A stretch of 6,302 nucleotides of DNA from Patescibacteria group bacterium. GTDB lineage: Bacteria; Patescibacteriota; Minisyncoccia; Phycocordibacterales; UBA2100. Of the stretch, positions 1 through 5,396 are shown one piece after another. The notes under the pieces were generated by a model. The model made no database searches and was not told the DNA's origin. It saw nothing but the letters and a program-made list of their open reading frames with translations. Every line of letters begins with the position of its first letter. The first letter of the stretch is position 1. The stretch lies in NCBI GenBank assembly GCA_015491055.1, contig WFWP01000066.1, forward strand, positions 1 through 6,302, read 5' to 3'. The translations under genes were made by a program, and so were the position numbers.

Positions 1-15
1 GTATAAAACTTACAA

Positions 16-417
16 TTATGTGTTGCTTGCGTCTGAATCTTCATCAGACGCATCTCCACCTCCGCCTCCTGCGCCGTCGCCACCGTTCTCCGCATTTGAA
101 TTTTCATCACCGCCGTTACCATTATTCTTCTGTTCAGACACTATCGGACTTTTCTTTGGCAACACATTTACGGTACTCCCGGACACTATTGACGCTTTTA
201 CAAGCATATTATGAACACGATCCGTGGGCTTTGCGCCAACGGAAAGCCAATATTTAATCCTTTCCGCATTCAATTGAGTTTGTTTTGATTTGGGGTTGAA
301 TGTGCCAACCTTTTCAACAAACTTATTACTTTTCACACCGGTCGTATGCTCAGCAACAACCACTCTAAAATGAGGTTCGTTTCTTCGCCCTATTCTTTGT
401 AATCTTATTTTCAACAT
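16..417 (-). CDS. rpsP: 30S ribosomal protein S16 with a long acidic/glycine-rich C-terminal tail
   Basis: The product is a small-subunit ribosomal protein that binds 16S rRNA during 30S assembly. Residues 1 to about 85 are a full S16 domain: it starts MLKIRLQRIGRR, continues with PHFRVVVAE, then a VGTFNP segment and a KYWLSVGAKPTDRV segment, all hallmarks of the family. Typical bacterial S16 is roughly 80-90 residues, but this protein has 133. The extra residues (about 86-133) are low complexity, rich in Gly, Asn, Asp, Glu and Ser, and look disordered. The ATG at 417 begins directly with the conserved N-terminus, so the start is secure. A possible promoter lies upstream at 439-467. The stop is TAA at 16-18. 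In many bacteria rimM and trmD follow rpsP; anything downstream here is outside the window. Confidence 0.97.
   Translation of the reverse strand: MLKIRLQRIGRRNEPHFRVVVAEHTTGVKSNKFVEKVGTFNPKSKQTQLNAERIKYWLSVGAKPTDRVHNMLVKASIVSGSTVNVLPKKSPIVSEQKNNGNGGDENSNAENGGDGAGGGGGDASDEDSDASNT
28..52. repeat. 9-bp perfect inverted repeat within the 3' end of rpsP
   Basis: TGCGTCTGA (28-36) and TCAGACGCA (44-52) flank a 7-nt loop, ten bases before the rpsP stop codon. In the mRNA this would be a stable hairpin inside the codons for the DASDEDSDAS part of the tail. No T-run follows closely, so it is not a standard terminator; it may protect or mark the 3' part of the message. Confidence 0.5.
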
Positions 418-438
418 ATTCTCATTTGCTTTGACTCA

Positions 439-467
439 AGTCTAACAAAAATAACCTGACATCGCAA
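439..467 (-). promoter_or_regulatory. Candidate promoter of rpsP
   Basis: On the minus strand TTGCGA (462-467) is followed after 17 nt by TAGACT (439-444), with a TG one base before the -10 (extended -10 form, TGT-TAGACT). Transcription would start near 432, giving a leader of about 15 nt before the ATG at 417. No clear Shine-Dalgarno is seen in that leader. The match is moderate (4/6 in each hexamer) and comes from reading the sequence by eye. Confidence 0.4.
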
Positions 468-519
468 GTTTTTACTCTTATTTGCCCTCATAAATACTAT
501 CTGACACTCTCCGGCAATG

Positions 520-544
520 AAAAAATTTGATGAAATCATATCAA
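520..544 (-). terminator. Weak candidate terminator after the binding protein/pilin pair
   Basis: Just past the pilin stop codon the minus strand reads TTGAT, an 8-nt loop, ATCAA, then AA and six T residues (520-525). A 4-bp alternative stem (TGAT-TTC-ATCA) sits in the same place. The stem is short and AT-rich and overlaps the TGA stop, so it is weak, but the T-run and its position at the end of a likely two-gene unit fit an intrinsic terminator. Confidence 0.3.
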
Positions 545-852
545 GTCCATCCGAGAATTCCTTTTATAAGGGTATTGTAAAAAACGCTCCCTATAAAATA
601 GGAACCCAATACCAACGCTATTCCGACAAGTATGTAAGTAAAATTATGTATTGCCGTTGTAATTTTTTCAGGATTTCCTCTTGCAAGGATAAACATAAAG
701 CCCGCATATACCAAAACTACACCGATAACGGGCATACTTATATACATAATCCCCCCCAAAAGCCCTTCCAAAAACTTCATCGCGCTATCCGATGACCCAA
801 AACCTTCAACACTGCCCGCCTCCACCAAGAAAAATATGTTAAGCATAATCAT
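541..852 (-). CDS. T4SS-type pilin-like two-helix membrane protein (TrbC/VirB2-like)
   Basis: A 103-residue integral membrane protein. Two strong hydrophobic helices are visible: about 36-57 (starting MYISMPVIGVVLVYAGF) and about 71-95 (FTYILVGIALVLGSYFIG). The loop between them carries ARGNPEKITTA. This helix, short polar loop with RGNPEK, helix pattern is what I know from the type IV secretion system pilin family widespread in Candidate Phyla Radiation genomes and related to TrbC/VirB2. In VirB2 relatives such proteins polymerise into conjugative pili; whether this one does is unknown. The N-terminus is short, with a weakly hydrophobic MLNIFFLVEAG stretch instead of a clear long signal peptide. 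The gene starts 6 nt after the stop of the binding protein gene with a TAGGT Shine-Dalgarno (861-865), so the two are probably co-transcribed and translationally coupled. An alternative ATG lies at 846. A run of seven G occurs at the codons for Gly33-Gly34. Confidence 0.8.
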   Translation of the reverse strand: MIMLNIFFLVEAGSVEGFGSSDSAMKFLEGLLGGIMYISMPVIGVVLVYAGFMFILARGNPEKITTAIHNFTYILVGIALVLGSYFIGSVFYNTLIKGILGWT

Positions 853-858
853 TTAATT

Positions 859-2181
859 TTACCTACCCAATAATGCTTGCAGCTCACCGTGTGCCCTGTT
901 TATAGCCTCGCTCATTCTCATTTTTCCGGATGTGACACTTTCAACCATTTTCTTTAAAATGTTATATGTCGCTTCAGGATACGGGTCCGGCCAACTTTTC
1001 GCTATAATCGCTGAATTTCTAAATGTTGTCTTCAATGGATCTGACGGTTCAACAGCCAACAAATCCCTTCTGACAGACGGAAGTCCCACATGTTTCTCCA
1101 ATAATTCGGACGCTTGCTTTGTCGTGAGGGCGCCCAACATCACACCGGCGCCTGAAACATTATTTGCAATTCTCGGAATTGCCAGCGTAAACACACGAGC
1201 TATGGTCGCATTTCCGATTTTTGCGCCGATAGGAGTTTGCGGTAACGGAGCAACGTCAAAATTAAGATTTGGGTTTTGTTCGAGGATCACGGGCAACTCG
1301 GAAGCATAGCCGACATACATTGCCAGATCTCCCGCAACAAATGCATCTCTGGCCTCTTTTTGGGCCTTATTCCATGTATATATGCTTTTTGTGGGGTCCG
1401 CGAAAGTGGTGTAAAAACGCAAAGCGTCTTGTGCCGGCAATGTGCCGTCCGCGCCTCTGTTTCCCAAAGTGGAAACGGGTTGACCATTCTCATCCAAACG
1501 CGCAACCGCACCTCCCAATTGAGTCAGAATTGCAACATATATATCCTTTGCATGTTCTATATTTGTAAACTCTCCCAACGCTATTGTCGCCAATTCTATA
1601 TTGCCCGACTCATCTTTTTTGGTGATTTTTTTGCTCATCTTAAACAATTCTCCCCACTGCTTGGGAGGAATCGCATAATGATTGGCTGAAAGTATACTCC
1701 TGTTCCAATACAAAACCAAAGGGTCCACCAATAATGGAAAACCTATAATACCCTGAGGTAACAGCAAAGATTCGGCCGCTTCTATGTATGTGTCTTTAAA
1801 TGATCTGGCATCATACTGTTCGTACGGCGTAATAAACACCCTGTCACCGTGCCTCAACATATGTTCGTTCGTAAGCAAGATCATATCAGGACCGCGCCCC
1901 GATGCCAAAGCGTTCACAAGAGTGGTGTCAAAATCGGTTTTTGGTACAAATCTGTAATTTATATTTTCAACTCTCCTGTCCGAAAAAGACAATTCATTCA
2001 AAAATTCCGCAAATTGAGATTCAGGTATGGTGCCCCATACATTAACCGTACCTATGTCATCTGCAGTTCCGGTGGCTTTATACAAAGCGAACATGATCAT
2101 TCCAATGCCCGCAAAACCCATAAAAATCATCAAGACGATCATTCTAAACGGAGACGATGTTGTATCTAAATTTGTAGTCAT
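859..2181 (-). CDS. Membrane-anchored extracellular solute-binding protein, family 1 type
   Basis: A 440-residue periplasmic-binding-protein-like protein tethered by one N-terminal helix (about residues 13-34, FRMIVLMIFMGFAGIGMIMF and on) with no lipobox cysteine. The rest matches the ABC sugar-type binding proteins: an early VNVWGTIPES strand, GRGPDM (about 95-100), PLLVDPLVLYWN (about 149-160), PPKQW (about 172-176), a DAFVAGDLAMY segment (about 279-289) and an FDVAPLPQTPIG segment. Family members bind sugars or other solutes for ABC importers, but no permease or ATPase gene lies beside it. Its neighbour is a pilin-like gene. I chose the ATG at 2181; an in-frame TTG at 2208 would add nine residues before the anchor and has no better ribosome site. 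The ligand cannot be predicted. The upstream methyltransferase gene is 82 nt away on the same strand, so read-through from it is possible. Confidence 0.85.
   Translation of the reverse strand: MTTNLDTTSSPFRMIVLMIFMGFAGIGMIMFALYKATGTADDIGTVNVWGTIPESQFAEFLNELSFSDRRVENINYRFVPKTDFDTTLVNALASGRGPDMILLTNEHMLRHGDRVFITPYEQYDARSFKDTYIEAAESLLLPQGIIGFPLLVDPLVLYWNRSILSANHYAIPPKQWGELFKMSKKITKKDESGNIELATIALGEFTNIEHAKDIYVAILTQLGGAVARLDENGQPVSTLGNRGADGTLPAQDALRFYTTFADPTKSIYTWNKAQKEARDAFVAGDLAMYVGYASELPVILEQNPNLNFDVAPLPQTPIGAKIGNATIARVFTLAIPRIANNVSGAGVMLGALTTKQASELLEKHVGLPSVRRDLLAVEPSDPLKTTFRNSAIIAKSWPDPYPEATYNILKKMVESVTSGKMRMSEAINRAHGELQALLGR
861..865 (-). promoter_or_regulatory. Ribosome binding site of the pilin gene
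   Basis: TAGGT on the minus strand, 8 nt before the ATG at 850-852, overlaps the end of the upstream binding protein gene. It is the clearest Shine-Dalgarno-like site in the window and favours the first ATG over the one two codons later. Confidence 0.5.
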
Positions 2182-2188
2182 AAACAAT

Positions 2189-2216
2189 ATGATGACATAT
2201 TTTTCCAATGGTACAA
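2189..2216 (-). promoter_or_regulatory. Weak candidate promoter of the solute-binding protein gene
   Basis: The minus strand carries TTGTAC (2211-2216), 16 nt, then CATCAT (2189-2194) preceded by TGT. It ends 7 nt before the ATG at 2181, the same spacing as the better promoters in this window, but the hexamers match poorly (3/6 and 4/6). Treat it as a possibility only. Confidence 0.2.
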
Positions 2217-2231
2217 GACAAGTTATGCAAA

Positions 2232-2241
2232 CTATCGATAG
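2232..2241. repeat. Perfect 10-bp palindrome CTATCGATAG
   Basis: A perfect palindrome in the 82-nt gap between the methyltransferase stop and the binding protein start, about 50 nt before the latter. It could be an operator for a dimeric regulator or chance; there is no T-run after it, so it does not look like a terminator. Confidence 0.3.
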
Positions 2242-2263
2242 CGATTCATGTCTTTTCCATCCT

Positions 2264-2821
2264 TTACGCCTTGGCGAAAATTAACCCATAATGATGAGCT
2301 CCCGGGGCAAATTCGTCAACCAAATTGAAACCCGCCGATATTGCAAGATCAATCGCATTATCCTTGCTTACAATCAGTTTCTCATCAGGACCCATACCCT
2401 TAAAACTCTCATACCAATCTATCACAAATAATCGCCCCTCCTTATCCTTCAATATTCTGCGCGCTTCCACAAATGCGCCTTTTTTATTGTATAATTGAAA
2501 CAAAACATTTGACATCAAAACAACATCAATTGAATCCCGGGGCAATTCTGTCGCTCCCTCATTTTCAAAATCGCACCACAAAAAAGTTATATTGTCATAC
2601 CCGTGTAAAAACGCCTGTTGTTTAAGTCTGATCAACAAATCTTTTTGTATATCAATCGCATACACCTTCCCGGTATTACCAACCAATTTTGCGCCTTCCA
2701 ATACATACGCTCCCGAACCCGACCCAAAATCGGCGAATTTCATACCTTCTTTCAAATCAAAAATACGCGCAACCTTGGAAGGGTTTACAAAACCGTCATG
2801 TATTAACTTTGAAGCATTCAT
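2264..2821 (-). CDS. Class I SAM-dependent methyltransferase, substrate unknown
   Basis: A 185-residue Rossmann-fold methyltransferase. Motif I is DFGSGSG (31-37), which binds S-adenosylmethionine. The acidic residue at the end of strand 2 is in AID (Asp57, within VYAIDIQ). WCDFE (82-86) is the usual position contacting the adenine, and DVVLMSNVLFQL (99-110) is motif IV. The C-terminal half has the ARRILKDKEGRLFVIDW segment of UbiE/arsenite-methyltransferase-like enzymes. No substrate-recognition domain is present, so the target (small molecule, RNA or protein) is open. The frame stays open upstream to an ATG at 2998, but the added 59 residues do not look like a methyltransferase N-terminus and would overlap the divergent PcfJ-like start. 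The ATG at 2821 begins MNASKLIHDGFVNP, a sensible lead-in to motif I, and has a promoter directly before it. Confidence 0.9.
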   Translation of the reverse strand: MNASKLIHDGFVNPSKVARIFDLKEGMKFADFGSGSGAYVLEGAKLVGNTGKVYAIDIQKDLLIRLKQQAFLHGYDNITFLWCDFENEGATELPRDSIDVVLMSNVLFQLYNKKGAFVEARRILKDKEGRLFVIDWYESFKGMGPDEKLIVSKDNAIDLAISAGFNLVDEFAPGAHHYGLIFAKA

Positions 2822-2828
2822 CGGTGAA

Positions 2829-2837
2829 ATTGTATCA
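2829..2837 (-). promoter_or_regulatory. Extended -10 promoter of the methyltransferase gene, probably leaderless
   Basis: The minus strand reads TGATACAAT, 7 nt, ATG. The extended -10 (TGn plus TACAAT, 5/6 to consensus) puts the start of transcription at or next to the ATG at 2821. No Shine-Dalgarno fits in the gap. An overlapping reading, TTAGCA (2857-2862), 17 nt, TATGAT (2834-2839), would start a few bases upstream and give nearly the same very short leader. The site also decides in favour of the 2821 start over the longer frame. Confidence 0.55.
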
Positions 2838-2961
2838 TATGTAAAGAAATTTGTTATGCTAATTATTAGACCAACCCCACCCCACAAGTTTTCAATAACC
2901 TTGCGATAAAACAAAACGCAATGCCATGGAACATAAGCTGTCAAATAAGTGATTTGCATAT

Positions 2962-2990
2962 TTGCCATCTGTTTCGCCATGTGATATAAC
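2962..2990 (+). promoter_or_regulatory. Strong promoter of the PcfJ-like gene, probably leaderless
   Basis: TTGCCA (2962-2967, 5/6 to the -35 consensus), exactly 17 nt, then TATAAC (2985-2990, 5/6 to the -10), with TG one base before the -10. Six bases (GCGAAC) separate the -10 from the ATG at 2997, so transcription should begin at the A of the start codon. No Shine-Dalgarno is present. This is the best complete promoter in the window. Confidence 0.65.
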
Positions 2991-2996
2991 GCGAAC

Positions 2997-4859
2997 ATGA
3001 CAACCTTCCAAAAACATTTCGGAAAAATAAAATTGAAACCAAAAGAACGTTACTCGGAAGATGTGCGTGAAATACTTGGAGAATGGGTTAAAGAATATGC
3101 AAGAAAACTGTTTGAAAACATTAATGACGGACTTGAAGAGAACGATAAACTCACACAAGAAGCGCTTGACTATGTAAGACTTGCCGTAACGGAACTTGCG
3201 CTGCGCGTTTACCACTTTACCGTTCTTTCCGAAACGGTAGACATTGAGACGGGTCGCAAAGTGTTGCGTCACGCCAAAAAATCACCGTTAATGCGCTCTT
3301 TGCAAGAACGGCACGGTGCAGAGTACGAAAGATTTAAAAAAACGGGCGAATCAAAACCTGAATGGAAACCGAAAGATCGCCAAAAACAATTCCTCTTCAA
3401 CCGCTTCAAAAGAGCTCTTGAAGTTCTGGAAACGGGCAACGGCATGGCGGGCATAGAAGGTTTAAGCGATATTGCAACGATGCAAGATGCGATAAGAGAT
3501 GAATGGAGGGAGAGAAACAACGAATCAAACAATCTCTTTAAGAATGTGAGTGAATACGGCAAACCGCCGTATAACTTTTTTCAAACATTGCTTGAACATC
3601 ACCATGTGCGCGGAGGTAAATCCGCAAACGCGCTTAAAGAACTTCAAGAAGGCACCGTACTCAAATTGCCCACACACATCATACCCGACACGGATCCTCC
3701 GGAAGGCGATATCAAGATGGAAGACAAAAAACTCACTATCGCCATGCTAAACACACAAGAACTCATAGAAGAAGAAGGAGCTTTACAGGCGCATTGCGTA
3801 GGTTCGTATGACATATTCACACGTATTGCAAAAGGCACAAGAAGAGGCAAGCCCAAAACAATGATATTTTCTTTGTATGAAGAGTTGTCGCAAGCCGAAC
3901 CGATGAAGAATGTGGCTCATGACACCGGCAGCGCATATTACAAAAAAGAATATGACAATCTGCTCACAAAGCGCAAACCGCTTGTAACCATCGAGTATGA
4001 TGTGAACACCGGCGCGGTGCGGCAGGTCAAGTTATCCGCAAATGCGCGCGTAAATTCGCAAGAAGACCCTCTGTATGAACCGTTGTTTCAAGCGTTGCGA
4101 CGTTTGCATGCGTATTGTCAAGCGAATAATATGCCCATACGAAGTTTTTCAGGTGATCTGCAAGTGATACAAAAGACAAAACCGTTCTTGACCATAAAAG
4201 GAGAAGAAAAAGACATAGATGAATTGGATGACAATGACATTATCGTATCGGGTAGCGAAATTACACTTTCAGAAAACACAACGCTTGAACAATTGAATAA
4301 ATACGCAAAGTTATCAAATGTCCGTTTGGATGCGACGGAGCTTTTGCGCAAAGATCCGAGTGTGTTCACCAAGTTAAAACCGCCGTTTGTGCGAGGTTCT
4401 GTTATCGTAAAAGATGATATTGACGGTATTGATTTTAGCGGGGTTTTAATTGGGGGAGACTTGGATCTCGAAAGTCTCTCAATCGCCGAGGGTCTTACGC
4501 TGCCGAGAGAAATCGGTGGAGACTTGGATCTCAGAAGTCTCATAACCGCTGAGGGTCTTACGATGCCGAGAGAAATTGGTGGAGACTTGTATCTTAGCAG
4601 TCTCACAACCGCCGAGGGTCTTGTGTTGCCTGAAAAGGTGGGTAGAGACTTGGATCTCGAAAGTCTCACAACAGCCGAGGGTCTTACAATGCCTGAAAAG
4701 GTGGGTGGAGACTTGGAGCTCAGCAGTCTCACAACCGCCGAGGGTCTTGTGTTGCCCGATTCATTTACCGGTATGGTATTTCTTTCAGAAGATATCCCCG
4801 AGGATGAGTTTGTTGCGCTTAGGAAAAAGTATCCTAACATAAACTTTGAATTACAATAA
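2997..4859 (+). CDS. PcfJ-like protein with a C-terminal 21-residue solenoid repeat domain
   Basis: A 620-residue, mostly soluble protein with no signal peptide or membrane segment. Residues 1 to about 235 are charged and largely helical and unrecognised. About 245-395 resembles the PcfJ-like family, named for a conjugative plasmid pCF10 gene: the mark is QAHCVGSYD (264-272, with His266 and Cys267), followed by IFSLYEE and KPLVTIEYDVNTGAVRQVK. The family's biochemical role is, to my knowledge, unestablished. After a linker (about 396-465) come a degenerate coil (466-485), five near-identical 21-residue repeats (486-590, pattern GGDLxLxSLxxAEGLxxP) and a capping segment to the end; these look like a leucine-rich-repeat-type beta-solenoid, often a binding surface. 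The ATG at 2997 sits 6 nt after a strong -10, supporting a leaderless start. It is the only plus-strand gene here and is convergent with the next one. I am sure the gene is real, fairly sure of the family, and unsure of function. Confidence 0.8.
   Translation: MTTFQKHFGKIKLKPKERYSEDVREILGEWVKEYARKLFENINDGLEENDKLTQEALDYVRLAVTELALRVYHFTVLSETVDIETGRKVLRHAKKSPLMRSLQERHGAEYERFKKTGESKPEWKPKDRQKQFLFNRFKRALEVLETGNGMAGIEGLSDIATMQDAIRDEWRERNNESNNLFKNVSEYGKPPYNFFQTLLEHHHVRGGKSANALKELQEGTVLKLPTHIIPDTDPPEGDIKMEDKKLTIAMLNTQELIEEEGALQAHCVGSYDIFTRIAKGTRRGKPKTMIFSLYEELSQAEPMKNVAHDTGSAYYKKEYDNLLTKRKPLVTIEYDVNTGAVRQVKLSANARVNSQEDPLYEPLFQALRRLHAYCQANNMPIRSFSGDLQVIQKTKPFLTIKGEEKDIDELDDNDIIVSGSEITLSENTTLEQLNKYAKLSNVRLDATELLRKDPSVFTKLKPPFVRGSVIVKDDIDGIDFSGVLIGGDLDLESLSIAEGLTLPREIGGDLDLRSLITAEGLTMPREIGGDLYLSSLTTAEGLVLPEKVGRDLDLESLTTAEGLTMPEKVGGDLELSSLTTAEGLVLPDSFTGMVFLSEDIPEDEFVALRKKYPNINFELQ
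4452..4766 (+). repeat. Five in-frame 63-bp tandem repeats in the PcfJ-like gene
   Basis: Units start at 4452, 4515, 4578, 4641 and 4704, each exactly 63 bp (21 codons). They encode GGDLDLESLSIAEGLTLPREI and four variants. Identity is high at the DNA level as well as the protein level, so the array expanded recently. Units 3 and 5 share an almost identical 38-nt stretch, and units 3 and 4 share their 3' ends. Every unit carries an inverted repeat: GAGACTT-N9-AAGTCTC in units 1, 2 and 4, and one base pair shorter in units 3 and 5. Copy-number change would keep the frame. Confidence 0.95.
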
Positions 4860-4861
4860 GC

Positions 4862-4893
4862 GCAAGGCTTTATAACTCCAAAGCACGGTTTGC
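4862..4893. other. Imperfect hairpin between the convergent genes
   Basis: The 78-nt gap between the convergent PcfJ-like and membrane protein genes holds GCTTT (4867-4871) and AAAGC (4880-4884) with an 8-nt loop, flanked by GCAA (4862-4865) and TTGC (4890-4893). There is no T-run on either strand, so an intrinsic terminator is doubtful, but it is the only structure in the gap where both transcripts should end. Confidence 0.25.
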
Positions 4894-4937
4894 AAGTAAT
4901 CGGTGTAATATAAATTCACAACCCGTACGCTATTTTA

Positions 4938-5360
4938 TCAATATAAAACATCTCCGGGATTTTCGCCGTACACCGGAGAAATTTGTTCCGAAGTATTATA
5001 AAGATCGCGGTAACTTTCATCAGGTTCGTTTACAAACACATTCACGGATTTTGTTTTGGTATTTATTAAATCGGTATTGTCAACCAGTGGTTCAATTGTA
5101 TTGTCAACGGTTTCCATAAATTTATTGACTTGATTCCAGTGTTTAATAAAAGTTTGCGTTTTATCATCGTTACCCATACTGTCTATCGCCGATGCCATAT
5201 TTGACGCACTATTCACCAAACGAGACACTTTATCGCTTCTTATAAAAGAAGTCCCCCAAATTACAAACAATAATACGGTTACCAGCACGGCGCCAAAAAT
5301 CGCAAATACGTGCTTTTGCCATTCGGTTAAGTTTTGTAGAAATCTCAAAATGTTGGACAT
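4938..5360 (-). CDS. Small single-pass membrane protein, function unknown
   Basis: A 140-residue protein of no family I can name with confidence. A short amphipathic N-terminus (MSNILRFLQNLTEWQKH) leads to one strong membrane helix at about 18-38 (VFAIFGAVLVTVLLFVIWG). The remaining 100 residues are polar and probably extracytoplasmic: a predicted helical stretch (about 45-90) with SNMASAIDSMG and NQVNKFMETVDN, then a disordered Pro/Ser/Asp-rich end (PDESYRDLYNTSEQISPVYG). The net charge on the cytoplasmic side fits an N-in, C-out topology. I chose the ATG at 5360 over one seven codons upstream, because a perfect extended -10 lies 6 nt before it and the upstream ATG would fall inside the promoter. 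It lies 36 nt after the transglycosylase stop on the same strand, so it may also receive read-through. An envelope role is suggested only by topology and by this neighbour. Confidence 0.8.
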   Translation of the reverse strand: MSNILRFLQNLTEWQKHVFAIFGAVLVTVLLFVIWGTSFIRSDKVSRLVNSASNMASAIDSMGNDDKTQTFIKHWNQVNKFMETVDNTIEPLVDNTDLINTKTKSVNVFVNEPDESYRDLYNTSEQISPVYGENPGDVLY

Positions 5361-5366
5361 GTTTTT

Positions 5367-5375
5367 ATTATACCA
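5367..5375 (-). promoter_or_regulatory. Perfect extended -10 promoter of the small membrane protein gene, probably leaderless
   Basis: The minus strand reads TGGTATAAT, 6 nt (AAAAAC), ATG: a full consensus TGn-TATAAT. No good -35 hexamer is found at 16-18 nt, as often holds for extended -10 promoters. Transcription is predicted to start at the ATG at 5360. A small inverted repeat, ACCAT-N5-ATGGT (5377-5391), overlaps the spacer and could be an operator. The site is squeezed between two genes 36 nt apart. Confidence 0.6.
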
Positions 5376-5396
5376 TACCATCTGATATGGTGGCGA

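Noticed and set aside
2873..2886. G-quadruplex-like GGGGTGGGG on the minus strand in the divergent intergenic region
   Set aside because: Only two runs of four G plus one short run; four runs are needed for a credible intramolecular quadruplex.
2822..2998. N-terminal extension of the methyltransferase to an ATG at 2998 (244 residues)
   Set aside because: The extra 59 residues carry no methyltransferase features, would overlap the divergent PcfJ-like start, and cover its promoter; the ATG at 2821 has its own extended -10.
2892..3272. 126-codon minus-strand open frame overlapping the start of the PcfJ-like gene
   Set aside because: Phe/Arg-rich shadow translation lying largely opposite a convincing gene; no family resemblance.
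4452..4766. CRISPR-like array
   Set aside because: The 63-bp units are directly adjacent with no spacers and lie in frame inside a coding gene.
4118..4840. 240-codon open frame antisense to the PcfJ-like repeats, encoding RPSAVVRL-type repeats
   Set aside because: It is the mirror of the 63-bp in-frame repeats on the other strand, with no promoter or known family; the plus-strand frame has the clear domain structure.
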